A stretch of 17,399 nt of DNA from DATCYX01 sp037444705 (GTDB lineage: Bacteria; Chloroflexota; Anaerolineae; Anaerolineales; UBA4823), in contig JBBILY010000054.1 in the NCBI GenBank assembly GCA_037444705.1, forward strand, positions 1-17,399, read 5' to 3'. Positions 1 to 7,480 of this stretch are shown here, piece after piece; the first letter of the stretch is position 1; each line of letters begins with the position of its first letter. The notes beneath the pieces were generated by a model that saw only the letters and a list, made by a program, of their open reading frames with translations, did not search any database and was not told the DNA's origin. The translations under genes were made by a program, and so were the position numbers.

Positions 1-219
1 GAAATGCTCTATGGGCACATTTAAGGTGTATGCCAGGAGTTCCAACTGGGGTAAAGTGGGAGATTTCTCCCCCAACTCAAAAGCCTCAAACTCCACCGGC
101 GTCACTTCAATCAACTCAGCGCACTCTTCAAGGGATCTACGCGAGGCCAGGCGCGCATCTCGAATCAACACGCCCAGAATCTTGGCTCGCAAGGTCATGG
201 CTAAAGGGTTGAGACTCAT
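1..219 (-). CDS. Helix-turn-helix (XRE/Cro-type) protein, N-terminal part
   Basis: The first 73 codons of a minus-strand gene run off the left edge of the window. The start ATG is at 217-219, with an AGGTG-like ribosome site just upstream, 11 bases after the stop of the response regulator. The visible protein (MSLNPLAMTLRAK...) contains a segment, about residues 20-70, with the pattern of an XRE/Cro helix-turn-helix: RLASRRSLEECAELI, then VTPVEFEAFELGEKSPTLPQ, then LELLAYTLNVPI. This fits DNA-binding HTH_3-type domains and also RodZ-like or other HTH-fused proteins. The remainder is outside the window, so function is unknown. Spacing suggests it is the last visible gene of the two-component operon and may be co-regulated with it. 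Confidence 0.75.
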   Translation of the reverse strand, partial: MSLNPLAMTLRAKILGVLIRDARLASRRSLEECAELIEVTPVEFEAFELGEKSPTLPQLELLAYTLNVPIEHF

Positions 220-230
220 TTTAGCACCTA

Positions 231-929
231 TCAACTCTCCGATAAGGGGGGCATGGTATATCCCAAGCCAGAACGGGTGACAATATGGATAGGATTTTTG
301 GGGTCATCTTCCAATTTCTGCCGTAGGCGAGAAATGCTCACCCAGAGGATTTCCTTGTCGTCTCGATACTCCGGTCCCCAGACATTGGTCAACAACTGTT
401 CCGAGGTGAGCACCTGTCCCAGGTTATGAGCGAACTGCAAGAGTAAACGATATTCCGTCGCCGAGAGAAAGACAATGCGATCATTACGAAAGACCTCAGC
501 CCGAGCAAAGTCAATGCGCAGATTCCCATGGGTAAACGTGGCTTGCTTAAAGTCACTTCCAGAGACCTTGGCGCGGCGAAGCACGGCCCGCACCCTGGCC
601 AGCAATTCCGTCGCTGAAAATGGTTTGACAATATAATCGTCTGCACCCAAATCCAACCCCCGCACTCGCGCGTTCTCCTCGCCTCGCGCAGTGACCATGA
701 TGATCGGCACACTAGAAAACTCGCGAATGCGTTCGCATGCCACAAAACCATCCAGTATGGGCATCATGATGTCCAGCAGCACCAGATCGGGCTTCTGGGT
801 GGCAACCATTTCCACGGCTTCCTGTCCGTTGGTAGCCTTTAGCACTTGATAGCCATCTGAAACCAGATTGGCTTCCATTAAGCGCAGGTAGCGGGGTTCA
901 TCATCTACGATTAGAATTTTCGTGCTCAT
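231..929 (-). CDS. OmpR/PhoB-family DNA-binding response regulator
   Basis: A 232-residue two-component response regulator. The receiver domain (about 1-120) shows the acidic pair D9/D10 (LIVDDEP), phospho-acceptor D53 (LVLLDIMMP), T80 and K102 (DYIVKPF). The C-terminal domain (about 133-228) is a winged helix of the OmpR/PhoB type, with LSATEYRLL, VLTSEQLLTNVWG and VTRSGLGYTM. It should be phosphorylated on D53 and bind DNA as a dimer. Its ATG (927-929) shares one base with the TGA of the upstream GAF histidine kinase (929-931), so the pair is probably translationally coupled and cognate. Length and motifs are ordinary and complete. Target genes cannot be read from the sequence. Confidence 0.95.
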   Translation of the reverse strand: MSTKILIVDDEPRYLRLMEANLVSDGYQVLKATNGQEAVEMVATQKPDLVLLDIMMPILDGFVACERIREFSSVPIIMVTARGEENARVRGLDLGADDYIVKPFSATELLARVRAVLRRAKVSGSDFKQATFTHGNLRIDFARAEVFRNDRIVFLSATEYRLLLQFAHNLGQVLTSEQLLTNVWGPEYRDDKEILWVSISRLRQKLEDDPKNPIHIVTRSGLGYTMPPLSES

Positions 930-2179
930 CAGGGATTCTCCCGTAAAGAAATTTGCTCCTCTGCCTGCTTCCTTTCAAGAGGCAGGTAAATATCAAAGGC
1001 AGTGCCTTCTCCCAATTTCGATTCTACGCTGATGTTACCGCCATGTGCGCGGATAATCTGTCGGCAAATAAACAGGCCCAAACCCGTGCCTCGTACCGTC
1101 GTATTTGTGGAAGGCACACGGTAGAAGCGTTTAAATAAGTGAGGTAGATGTTCAGGCGGAATACCCGGTCCCTCATCCTTTACGCGGATATGGGCTGCTT
1201 GATCATTTCGGTCAAGAGAGATAGTGATGCGCGCCCCTGGAGCATATTTCGCGGCATTGGTCAGCAAGTTGTCAAACACCTGAGCCAGACGTGCCGGGTC
1301 TATGGGTAAGATCGGGTCTAAGCCATTCAACTCCAGCAAAATCTCCTGATTTTCATGGCGCGATTTAGCCCGTAGCACGACATCCTTAAGAAAAGTGCCC
1401 AAACGCACAGGTTGGAAACTCATTCGCAAAGTGCCTGCTTGCAAGCGGGAAGAATCCATCAGATTGTCAATTAACTCATGCAGGCGATCCGCCTCTTCGT
1501 CAATGATGGTAAGGAATTCACGTCGCGCAGCGTCATCCCAGGTCGTATCCTCGCGTAATAAAGTGGTCGCATAGCCCTTAATAAAGCCTAAAGGGGTAAG
1601 CAATTCATGAGATACAGTGGCGATGAAATCTTCCTGCAACATTTGAAGGCGCCGTTCTGCTTCCAGGCTAGCGATCTTCTGCACCAGTTGATCGTGCTCC
1701 AGCAGTTGGGCCACGTGCATGGTGATAAACTCAGCCAACCGAATTTGATCTGGCTGGTAAGGCGGGCCACCAAAGCGGATGAAGACCAGAGCGCCTACAA
1801 TCTCCGAGCCTGAACGTATGGGGAGACCTAACGACATACGCACACTATTGCGGTCCTTCAAATCCCCCACTTCCTCCGTACGAGTGGCTACCTGAGCGGT
1901 TTGGAGCACTTCCTGAGCTGTGGCCTCCCCCCAGGCCAATTCGGCTTCTTGAGATCGCCCTCTGCCAATTGCCCGCGCATAGGCAGGCTCAATCATATCT
2001 ACCCCCCGCCGCAAATACAGCACGATGTTGTCGAAGATAAACACGGGCCGGGCGAGTTTGATGATCTCATCCAGGGCAGAATCCATATCAATGGCACCCG
2101 CTACAGCCCGGCTAATAGCATAGACCGCCTCCAATTCCTGGGGGCGCAGCGCTCCTGTATTGGTGAGATCCTCAAACAT
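929..2179 (-). CDS. GAF-domain sensor histidine kinase, soluble
   Basis: A 416-residue histidine kinase with no membrane segment, so probably cytoplasmic. Residues about 15-160 resemble a GAF sensor domain, with ISRAVAGAIDMDSALDEII at its start and GLPIRSGSEIVGALVFIRF near its end. A short coiled coil (about 160-184) leads to the HisKA domain with H191 in VSHELLTPLGFIKGY. The HATPase_c domain carries N304 in VFDNLLTNAAKYAP, the G1 box DEGPGI (335-340) and the G2 box GTGLGL (364-369). All catalytic elements are present. The ATG at 2177-2179 follows AGGA at about 7 bases. It lies 8 bases downstream of the zinc-ribbon kinase stop and overlaps the response regulator start by one base, so it is the likely partner of that regulator. 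The ligand of the GAF domain is unknown. Confidence 0.94.
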   Translation of the reverse strand: MFEDLTNTGALRPQELEAVYAISRAVAGAIDMDSALDEIIKLARPVFIFDNIVLYLRRGVDMIEPAYARAIGRGRSQEAELAWGEATAQEVLQTAQVATRTEEVGDLKDRNSVRMSLGLPIRSGSEIVGALVFIRFGGPPYQPDQIRLAEFITMHVAQLLEHDQLVQKIASLEAERRLQMLQEDFIATVSHELLTPLGFIKGYATTLLREDTTWDDAARREFLTIIDEEADRLHELIDNLMDSSRLQAGTLRMSFQPVRLGTFLKDVVLRAKSRHENQEILLELNGLDPILPIDPARLAQVFDNLLTNAAKYAPGARITISLDRNDQAAHIRVKDEGPGIPPEHLPHLFKRFYRVPSTNTTVRGTGLGLFICRQIIRAHGGNISVESKLGEGTAFDIYLPLERKQAEEQISLRENP

Positions 2180-2187
2180 TCTTAATC

Positions 2188-3342
2188 CTAGCGTAAAACG
2201 ACGTCTTTAACCAATGGCAACAAAAACTCAAACTGTGAACCCTTACCCACCTCAGATCTTACCTCGATTCTGCTGCCATGAGCCAATAAGATGCGCTGTG
2301 AGAGTGCAAGACCCAGGCCAGTGCCACTATAGCGACGTTTCGTTGATCCATCTAACTGATGGAAGGGTTCGAAGATTTCCTCCAACTTATCTTCAGGAAT
2401 GCCTATTCCCGTATCCGTTACTAATATTTTAACAAAATTTTCAACCAGACGCGCCTCGAGTTTAACTAAACCGCCTCGGGGGGTGAATTTAATAGCATTG
2501 TCCAATAACTGTTCCACTACCCAGATAATTTTTTCCTCGTCACAAGACACAAGCGGTAGGGTACCTACCTGTAACACCAGTTTAATCCCGGCTGCATTCG
2601 CCTTGGTTAGAGATTGCCGCACAACCTCCCTCAATAACTCTGAGACATCTACATCGCCCAGAGATAATTTTACCTGTCCTCGCGAAACCAGAGCAAATTG
2701 TATCAGGTCTTCGATCAATTTCTCCAAGCGCCCCGCCGCCCGTTGCATCACACGGAGTGCCTCCATCTGCATCTGATTTAATTCCCCCAACTCGCCGTTC
2801 AGTAACAACTCCAGGTAACCCTTGATGGGAGTCATTGGTGTGCGCAATTCATGGGAGATATTTGCGATGAAATTCGCCTTGAGTTGATTTAACTCCCCCA
2901 GGCGAGAGATCGCTCGCTCGAGTTCTAAAGTGCGTTCTCGTACCCTGACCTCCAATTGGCGATTCGCCTGGTTCAGGGCATTTTGCAATTGTAAGATTTG
3001 CACGGTGATGGCCCGATCCAATACCTCAGGCTCAATTAGACCCAGTTCACGTAATGCCTGCCCTAATAAGATGGGCTGCCCCGCCGAGGCTTTTTGTTTC
3101 TGATAATCCAAGGCACGTTCGAGGTCCTGCGGCGCTAACTTTCCCTGCTCCACCAGATATTCTCCCAGGCGTGGCACCAAAACCTCTGGGGTTATCGGTA
3201 CTCCCTTGGTAATATAGGCAGGTAAGATATCCCGTTCTGCCAGAACAGCCGCAATGGCAAGGTCAGCCCCACAATGTTCACAGAGCCGCGCAGCGCTGTC
3301 TACGGGTAAGCCACAACTGGGGCAGGTGATTTTCTCCACCAT
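2188..3342 (-). CDS. Zinc-ribbon / MshEN-like / histidine kinase fusion
   Basis: A 384-residue soluble histidine kinase counted from the ATG at 3340-3342. A zinc ribbon occupies residues about 7-24 (CPSCG then CEHCG, Cys 7, 10, 21, 24). Next comes a segment (about 58-118) with LGEYLVEQGKLAPQDLERAL and LGQALRELGLIEPEVLDRAI. This resembles the N-terminal module of MshE/GspE-type ATPases, which in some cases binds cyclic di-GMP; the assignment is by pattern only. A coiled coil follows, then HisKA with H164 (NISHELRTPMTPIKGY) and HATPase_c with N282 (LLDNAIKF), DTGIGI and GTGLGL. An in-frame TTG at 3370-3372 could extend it by 10 residues. The ATG is preferred because a TTGCCT/TATGAT promoter candidate ends 9 bases before it. 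The stop is TAG. It heads the operon with the second kinase and the regulator. Confidence 0.9.
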   Translation of the reverse strand: MVEKITCPSCGLPVDSAARLCEHCGADLAIAAVLAERDILPAYITKGVPITPEVLVPRLGEYLVEQGKLAPQDLERALDYQKQKASAGQPILLGQALRELGLIEPEVLDRAITVQILQLQNALNQANRQLEVRVRERTLELERAISRLGELNQLKANFIANISHELRTPMTPIKGYLELLLNGELGELNQMQMEALRVMQRAAGRLEKLIEDLIQFALVSRGQVKLSLGDVDVSELLREVVRQSLTKANAAGIKLVLQVGTLPLVSCDEEKIIWVVEQLLDNAIKFTPRGGLVKLEARLVENFVKILVTDTGIGIPEDKLEEIFEPFHQLDGSTKRRYSGTGLGLALSQRILLAHGSRIEVRSEVGKGSQFEFLLPLVKDVVLR

Positions 3343-3351
3343 GTTACAACA

Positions 3352-3380
3352 ATCATAACTTTGATTTGGCAAGAAGGCAA
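3352..3380 (-). promoter_or_regulatory. Candidate promoter of the signalling operon
   Basis: On the minus strand TTGCCT (3375-3380) and TATGAT (3352-3357) are separated by exactly 17 bases. The -10 box ends 9 bases before the ATG at 3342, which would give an almost leaderless transcript. No Shine-Dalgarno sequence is visible before that ATG, which agrees with this reading. Confidence 0.45.
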
Positions 3381-3477
3381 GCCACCATGCTCGCTAAGAA
3401 CTCACCTGTAAAGTGTTTGTAAGGTGCAACGGCAAGGTTTTCGTGCATAATAGAGCCCAAGAGTCTGGATACCACTC

Positions 3478-3939
3478 ATGCCAAAAATGCCAGATTACCC
3501 TGCAATCTTCACCATGAGGAGCACAGACAACCTGGAAGTGAAAAAGATTACATCTGCACGTGTATTGGTGGTTCATGATGATGCGGATACAATGGAGATG
3601 TTGCGGTTGATCCTGGAACCCAACACCTTCGAAGTTTTGACCTCGCACTCTGGCCCTCAGGCAATCGAAGCTGCCCGCAGCCTTAACCCTGATGTGGTTA
3701 TCCTGGATTTATCCATCTCAGGCACACAAGGATGGGAAATTTGCCGGGAGATACGCTCATTTAGCCGTGTGCCGATCCTGGTGTTATCAGCCACCAATAA
3801 GCCAGATGCAGTTGCCCGCGCTCTGGACGAAGGGGCTGACGATTATTTGCTCAAACCTATGACCAGTAGCGTGCTGATTGCCCACCTCAAACGCCTGATC
3901 TGGCGCAGCCGCGCTGAGCGCAGGCCTAATCCCAAGTGA
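3478..3939 (+). CDS. Receiver-only response regulator
   Basis: A 153-residue protein consisting almost only of a CheY-like receiver domain (about 27-148). Visible are the acidic pair D34/D35 in LVVHDDAD, phospho-acceptor D77 in VVILDLSI, S104 in LVLSATN and K126 in DYLLKPM. There is no output domain, only a short basic tail (RLIWRSRAERRPNPK), so it probably acts through protein contacts or as a phosphate sink. It is transcribed divergently from the two-kinase operon across a gap of about 135 bases, so one of those kinases is a plausible donor; this is inference. The start is uncertain: ATG at 3478, 3487 or 3514 are in frame, none with a good ribosome site, and the conserved domain begins near residue 27. 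Confidence 0.88.
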   Translation: MPKMPDYPAIFTMRSTDNLEVKKITSARVLVVHDDADTMEMLRLILEPNTFEVLTSHSGPQAIEAARSLNPDVVILDLSISGTQGWEICREIRSFSRVPILVLSATNKPDAVARALDEGADDYLLKPMTSSVLIAHLKRLIWRSRAERRPNPK

Positions 3940-4068
3940 CCTATGAGAGAGATGCTCTACTGCCCTGCCGCTACGCACAATTAAAAGGCCTCCAGGTTCT
4001 GTCACCTCAGGCGCCATTTCCCCCAGACAATCGAGTAAAATTAGTGGAAATTTTCACGGAGGCGAAAC

Positions 4069-4365
4069 GTGCAGACCTGTTCAAAGTGCTACGCTCAATC
4101 GCCTGACACAGCTACTCATTGCGTCAACTGTCAGGCGGATCTTAAGGAATTCTCTACCACCGCAGTGGCCCTCAAGCGTTTACGCTCCAATCCACGGGTG
4201 TTAACCGTGCGCCTGGTGGTCGCCCACGATTGCTGTCCTGCCTGTATGGAGATGGCGGGCACTTATGAAAAAGACCAGGCTCCCAGCCTGCCGGTTGAAG
4301 GCTGTTCCCACCCCCAGGGTTGTCGCTGCTTCTATGAGCCAATGCTCATGGAAATTTATCCTTGA
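4069..4365 (+). CDS. Small zinc-ribbon protein with Cys-rich C-terminal motif
   Basis: A 98-residue protein starting at GTG 4069 with GGAGG six bases upstream. The N-terminal zinc ribbon (CSKC, then CVNC; residues 4-21) is followed by a linker. The C-terminal half has a second metal-site-like pattern: AHDCCPACMEMAGTYEKD, then LPVEGCSHPQGCRCFYEP. This second motif resembles the Cys/His motif at the end of phage Mu gpF/SPP1 gp7-type minor head proteins (CPxC ... HPxCRC). Here it stands alone, without a head-morphogenesis domain. Function is unknown. The 3' end overlaps the convergent poly(A)/CCA polymerase gene by 10 bases. No phage genes surround it. Confidence 0.85.
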   Translation: MQTCSKCYAQSPDTATHCVNCQADLKEFSTTAVALKRLRSNPRVLTVRLVVAHDCCPACMEMAGTYEKDQAPSLPVEGCSHPQGCRCFYEPMLMEIYP

Positions 4366-6008
4366 TGTTGCTGCAGCCAGTTCTGGGCAAAGCGCAAAGC
4401 CGATTCTCGATCGCTGATTTCGCCTGCTGCCTGGGCTTCGCGCAAAGTCGCCAATAACTCTCCCAGTTTCTCCCCAGGTTGCAGATTAAAGGTCGCCATC
4501 AGGTCATCGCCGTTTAAAAGCGCGGGTGGAGAGACGCTTTGCTCAGGATATTCCCAATAGGCTTCCAATAGCCTGCGCACCACATCCAGGTGATGGTTCC
4601 ACACCTCTTGCGGTAGAGTGTGTCCATAAGTGGCCAGGATGTCGGCTAGCGAAAGCAGGCACACGTCTACCCCTGCCTCCCCTGTATCGCGGAAAAAACG
4701 ATACACAGCGCGGCGGCTGGGTAATTGACCCCTCTGAGCAAGCAAGATGGGGCGCATGTGGTGCCGCACAATCATCCGCAGGCGCTTCTGCTCGTCCTTA
4801 CTCAAACGCAAAGCCGCCGCTCGTTCTTCAATCAAACGTTCCCCGATACGATCGTGATCAAAAAAGCGAATACGTCCGCGCTCGTCCATCTGCTGCGCCT
4901 GGGGTTTGCCGGCATCGTGATACAGAACTGCTAAAAGCAAGAGAGAGCGCAACGAACGCCCGCTCGAGAGCGATGCACTCAGATGGGCATTGATCTGCTG
5001 TCGATAGCGCCCCAAGCGCAGGGAAACCAGACCCATCATCAGACTGGCAGCACTATCGGGGTCATATTGCACAGCCAACACTTTAAGCAGCGCATCCAGC
5101 CAGCGCAGCGCATTGAGGGTGTGGCTCCAAGCATCAAAGATATGAGGTGGGGGTTGGGACAACCCTTTCAATGCAGGTAATTCTGGCAATACGTAATCCA
5201 GACCCCCGATCATCTCCAAGGCGCGTAAGGCGCTCCAGGGTTGAGGCCCATCGAGAATACGGAACAGTTCATCCCGAATACGCTCGGCGGAAACATGAGA
5301 GAGGCGATCCACCGCCTGGCGCATCAACTTTAATGTCCCAGGCTCAATGCGAAATTCTAAAGCCGCAGCCAAACGCACACCGCGCAAAATTCGGAGCGGG
5401 TCTTCAATGAAAGCCGAGGGGGAACAAGCGCGCAGGACCTTGGCGCGTAGATCAGCAGCACCGCCCAATGGGTCGAGCAGACGCGTGGGGTTGCGAACGT
5501 CCACAGCCATGGCATTGATGGTGAAGTCACGCGCACGGAGATCACTTTCCAAATCGGGCCCACGCTGCAGGGCAAAATCGAGCGTCTGGCGTTTGCCCTC
5601 CTCAGTCACCAGGATCACCCGCGCCGTATCACGCTCCTGATCCAGGGGATAATAGGCGGCATGCAACGCCTGCGCTACGCGGCGTCCAACCTGCATGGCT
5701 CCCTCGGGCACGACAAAATCCAAATCGTAACTTACGCGTTCCAACAAGGCATCGCGCACTGCCCCACCCACCAGATAGACCGCTGTATTGGCGGGAAGAA
5801 CCGCGCTAATTTGAGACAGACGCTCAGTAAAAGTCAACGGCGTCTGGGTGGGCACATATTCAATCTGGGGAACGTGTTTATGATAAGCCGCCCTGGCAGC
5901 CTGCAGCGCCTGTTCAGGGGTGCCACCCTGGCCGATTATGCGCCCACCCAGGCGAGCAATCCAGCGCCCCTGGTAGGGGGACAAATCATCACCCTGGATC
6001 TCTGGCAT
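4356..6008 (-). CDS. CCA-adding / poly(A) polymerase family enzyme with HD domain
   Basis: A 550-residue class II nucleotidyltransferase of the Cca/PcnB family, which adds CCA or A residues to RNA 3' ends. The head domain shows YLVGGAVRDALL (GG about 81-82) and the metal-binding YDLDF (D95, D97). It also has RDFTINAMAV (160-169) and DPLRILRGVRLAA. A C-terminal HD domain is present, with LYHDAGKP (H364, D365) and FDHDRIGERL. The first 45 or so residues (SPYQGRWIARLGGRIIGQGG) form an extra N-terminal module reminiscent of DUF5678. ATG 6006-6008 is chosen because GAGGG lies at good spacing; GTG at 6012-6014 would add two residues. It follows hpt by about 17 bases. CCA-adding versus poly(A)-adding activity cannot be decided here. 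Confidence 0.92.
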   Translation of the reverse strand: MPEIQGDDLSPYQGRWIARLGGRIIGQGGTPEQALQAARAAYHKHVPQIEYVPTQTPLTFTERLSQISAVLPANTAVYLVGGAVRDALLERVSYDLDFVVPEGAMQVGRRVAQALHAAYYPLDQERDTARVILVTEEGKRQTLDFALQRGPDLESDLRARDFTINAMAVDVRNPTRLLDPLGGAADLRAKVLRACSPSAFIEDPLRILRGVRLAAALEFRIEPGTLKLMRQAVDRLSHVSAERIRDELFRILDGPQPWSALRALEMIGGLDYVLPELPALKGLSQPPPHIFDAWSHTLNALRWLDALLKVLAVQYDPDSAASLMMGLVSLRLGRYRQQINAHLSASLSSGRSLRSLLLLAVLYHDAGKPQAQQMDERGRIRFFDHDRIGERLIEERAAALRLSKDEQKRLRMIVRHHMRPILLAQRGQLPSRRAVYRFFRDTGEAGVDVCLLSLADILATYGHTLPQEVWNHHLDVVRRLLEAYWEYPEQSVSPPALLNGDDLMATFNLQPGEKLGELLATLREAQAAGEISDRESALRFAQNWLQQHQG

Positions 6009-6025
6009 GGGCACCCTCGACTCTT

Positions 6026-6586
6026 CTATTGCGGTGGCTGGTAACGTTTGGGGTTTACCGTGCCGATAAAAGGCAGGTTACGATACAGTTCATCCAGGTC
6101 CAGGCCATAACCAAAGACGAATTTATCCGGGATAATGAAGCCACAATAGTCTATGGGCACGTTGATTTCACGCCGCTCCGCCTTATCCAGCAAGGTGCAG
6201 ACTTTAAGACTGCGCGGGTGACGCGTCCTGAGAAAATCCAGCACGGTAGCGATGGTATAGCCGCTATCCACGATGTCTTCAACCAATAACACATGCCGAT
6301 CGCGAATCCCCTCTTGCAAATCCAGGGTGATCCTCACCTGGCCGGTGGTGCGCCGTGCTCCCACACCATACGAGGAGACGGCCATAAAATCAATGGTATT
6401 GGGGATGGTTAAATGACGGATCAGGTCGGCCAGGAAAATCACCCCACCCCGCAGGATGCACACCAGATGGAGGACTTCTCCCTGGTAATCGCGGCTGATT
6501 TGTTCCCCCAGTTCTGCCACGCGTTTCTGCAACACATCTTCGGGGATGAGAATCTCTTCGAGAAACTCCTTATAGTCCCGCATCAT
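6026..6586 (-). CDS. hpt: Hypoxanthine(-guanine) phosphoribosyltransferase
   Basis: A 186-residue purine salvage enzyme that converts hypoxanthine or guanine plus PRPP into IMP or GMP in the cytoplasm. The PRPP-binding loop is VLLVEDIVDSGYT (99-111, with E103/D104 and D107). CILRGGVIFLADL (43-55) and MAVSSYG (68-74) match the family, as do DKAERRE and the closing FGYGLDLDELYRNLP. The ATG at 6584-6586 is chosen because GGAGAG (6595-6600) sits 8 bases upstream and the length matches the family. A longer in-frame reading up to 6667 would overlap tdk and add non-conserved residues. The gene starts 16 bases after the tdk stop and ends in TAG, 17 bases before the polymerase gene. Confidence 0.95.
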   Translation of the reverse strand: MMRDYKEFLEEILIPEDVLQKRVAELGEQISRDYQGEVLHLVCILRGGVIFLADLIRHLTIPNTIDFMAVSSYGVGARRTTGQVRITLDLQEGIRDRHVLLVEDIVDSGYTIATVLDFLRTRHPRSLKVCTLLDKAERREINVPIDYCGFIIPDKFVFGYGLDLDELYRNLPFIGTVNPKRYQPPQ

Positions 6587-6602
6587 TTCACTCGCTCTCC
6601 AT

Positions 6603-7175
6603 TCAATCCCGCCGCACCTGGTGGTGTTGGCGACAACGCGCCTCATACAGTTCCGAGGCGCCGACAATCACCACCGGATCATTATAGTGAGCCGGCTGAC
6701 CATTGACCAACCGTTGCGTACGGCTGGCAGGCTCTCCACATACCATGCAGATGGCGCGCAGTTTGTCCACCTCTTCTGCCTGGGCCATCAAAGCCGGCAT
6801 AGGCCCAAAGGGTTCACCGCGAAAATCGGTATCTAACCCGGCTACGATGACGCGGATACCTCGATCGGCCAGTGTTTGAACGATAGAAACAATCTCATCA
6901 TCAAAAAACTGGGCTTCATCAATGGCGACCACGGTCGTATCTACTTCCACCAGGCCCAGGATATCCGCAGCGCGCTGGATCGGCTGGGCGGCAAACTCAG
7001 TGCCCGCATGGGAGGTGACCTTCTCCACCGCGTAGCGGTTGTCTATGGCTGGTTTGAAGACCTGCACCTTCTGGCGGGCGATTGTGGCGCGGCGCAGCCG
7101 CCGAATCAATTCATCGGTCTTGCCACAAAACATTGAACCCGTGATAACTTCTACAGAACCCGTATGATGTTTCAT
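6603..7175 (-). CDS. tdk: Thymidine kinase (type II, zinc-binding)
   Basis: A 190-residue type II thymidine kinase that phosphorylates thymidine with ATP for dTMP salvage. The P-loop is GSMFCGKT (13-20). The catalytic region is VVAIDEAQFF (E87 in DEAQFF), followed by VAGLDTDFRGEPFG. The structural zinc ligands appear as C143/C146 (CMVCG) and C181 with H184 (YEARCRQHH); the last cysteine is replaced by histidine, as in many homologues. The thymidine-binding lasso region ends with VIVGASELYEAR. GAGGGG lies just before the ATG at 7173-7175. It is the first gene of the tdk-hpt-polymerase operon, so nucleoside and base salvage are co-expressed with an RNA end-processing enzyme. Confidence 0.96.
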   Translation of the reverse strand: MKHHTGSVEVITGSMFCGKTDELIRRLRRATIARQKVQVFKPAIDNRYAVEKVTSHAGTEFAAQPIQRAADILGLVEVDTTVVAIDEAQFFDDEIVSIVQTLADRGIRVIVAGLDTDFRGEPFGPMPALMAQAEEVDKLRAICMVCGEPASRTQRLVNGQPAHYNDPVVIVGASELYEARCRQHHQVRRD

Positions 7176-7214
7176 TTGCCCCTCGGGAGAAAAAGGATTA
7201 GTGCTTTGGGTTGA

Positions 7215-7223
7215 ATTCTACCA
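7215..7223 (-). promoter_or_regulatory. Candidate extended -10 promoter of tdk operon
   Basis: The minus strand reads TGGTAGAAT, matching the extended -10 form TGnTAnAAT, about 40 bases before the tdk ATG. At 17 bases the -35 position (AGAACC) is poor, so the call rests on the extended -10 alone. The rest of the 7176-7480 gap holds the opposing promoter for the protease gene. I see no other gene in it. Confidence 0.35.
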
Positions 7224-7443
7224 CACGCTGCCTGATGGTTCTAAATGGGGGTTAAGACCAGCGTGCCCACAAAAATCATGTGCCTCATTTGGGGATTGTG
7301 ACCCTGATTAAATTGGAGTATGATTATCAAAAATTGGCGCTCAATTGGGCTATTAAAGGCGGAGTTTTTCACTGGGGTATTGTGGCCATAACCATCCACT
7401 CAGGTTTAGCGAGTCTGGATGGCTCGCCGTTATTCATATTTCA

Positions 7444-7473
7444 TGCTACAATGAAATCATAAGGTCAAAGGAG
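7444..7473 (+). promoter_or_regulatory. Candidate extended -10 promoter and ribosome site of protease gene
   Basis: TGCTACAAT (7444-7452) matches TGnTAnAAT, with no good -35 box. It is followed by AAAGGAG (7467-7473), seven bases before the ATG at 7481. A short leader of about 20 bases is implied. Confidence 0.4.
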
Positions 7474-7480
7474 AAAACAA

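Noticed and set aside
3343..3372. TTG start extending the zinc-ribbon kinase by 10 residues
   Set aside because: No ribosome site, and the promoter candidate lies across it. The ATG at 3342 fits better, though the TTG cannot be fully excluded.
3963..4012. Imperfect hairpin (CCAGGTTCTGTCACCTCAGG region) as terminator of the receiver-only gene
   Set aside because: The stem has an internal loop, and the T-run is only on the minus strand, where no gene ends.
4526..4993. 155-codon plus-strand frame inside the polymerase gene
   Set aside because: It lies wholly antisense to conserved polymerase and HD-domain sequence, has no ribosome site and has low-complexity basic composition.
7280..7462. 60-codon plus-strand frame before the protease gene
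   Set aside because: It covers the protease promoter, has no ribosome site and ends just before the real start. Its composition is that of intergenic DNA.
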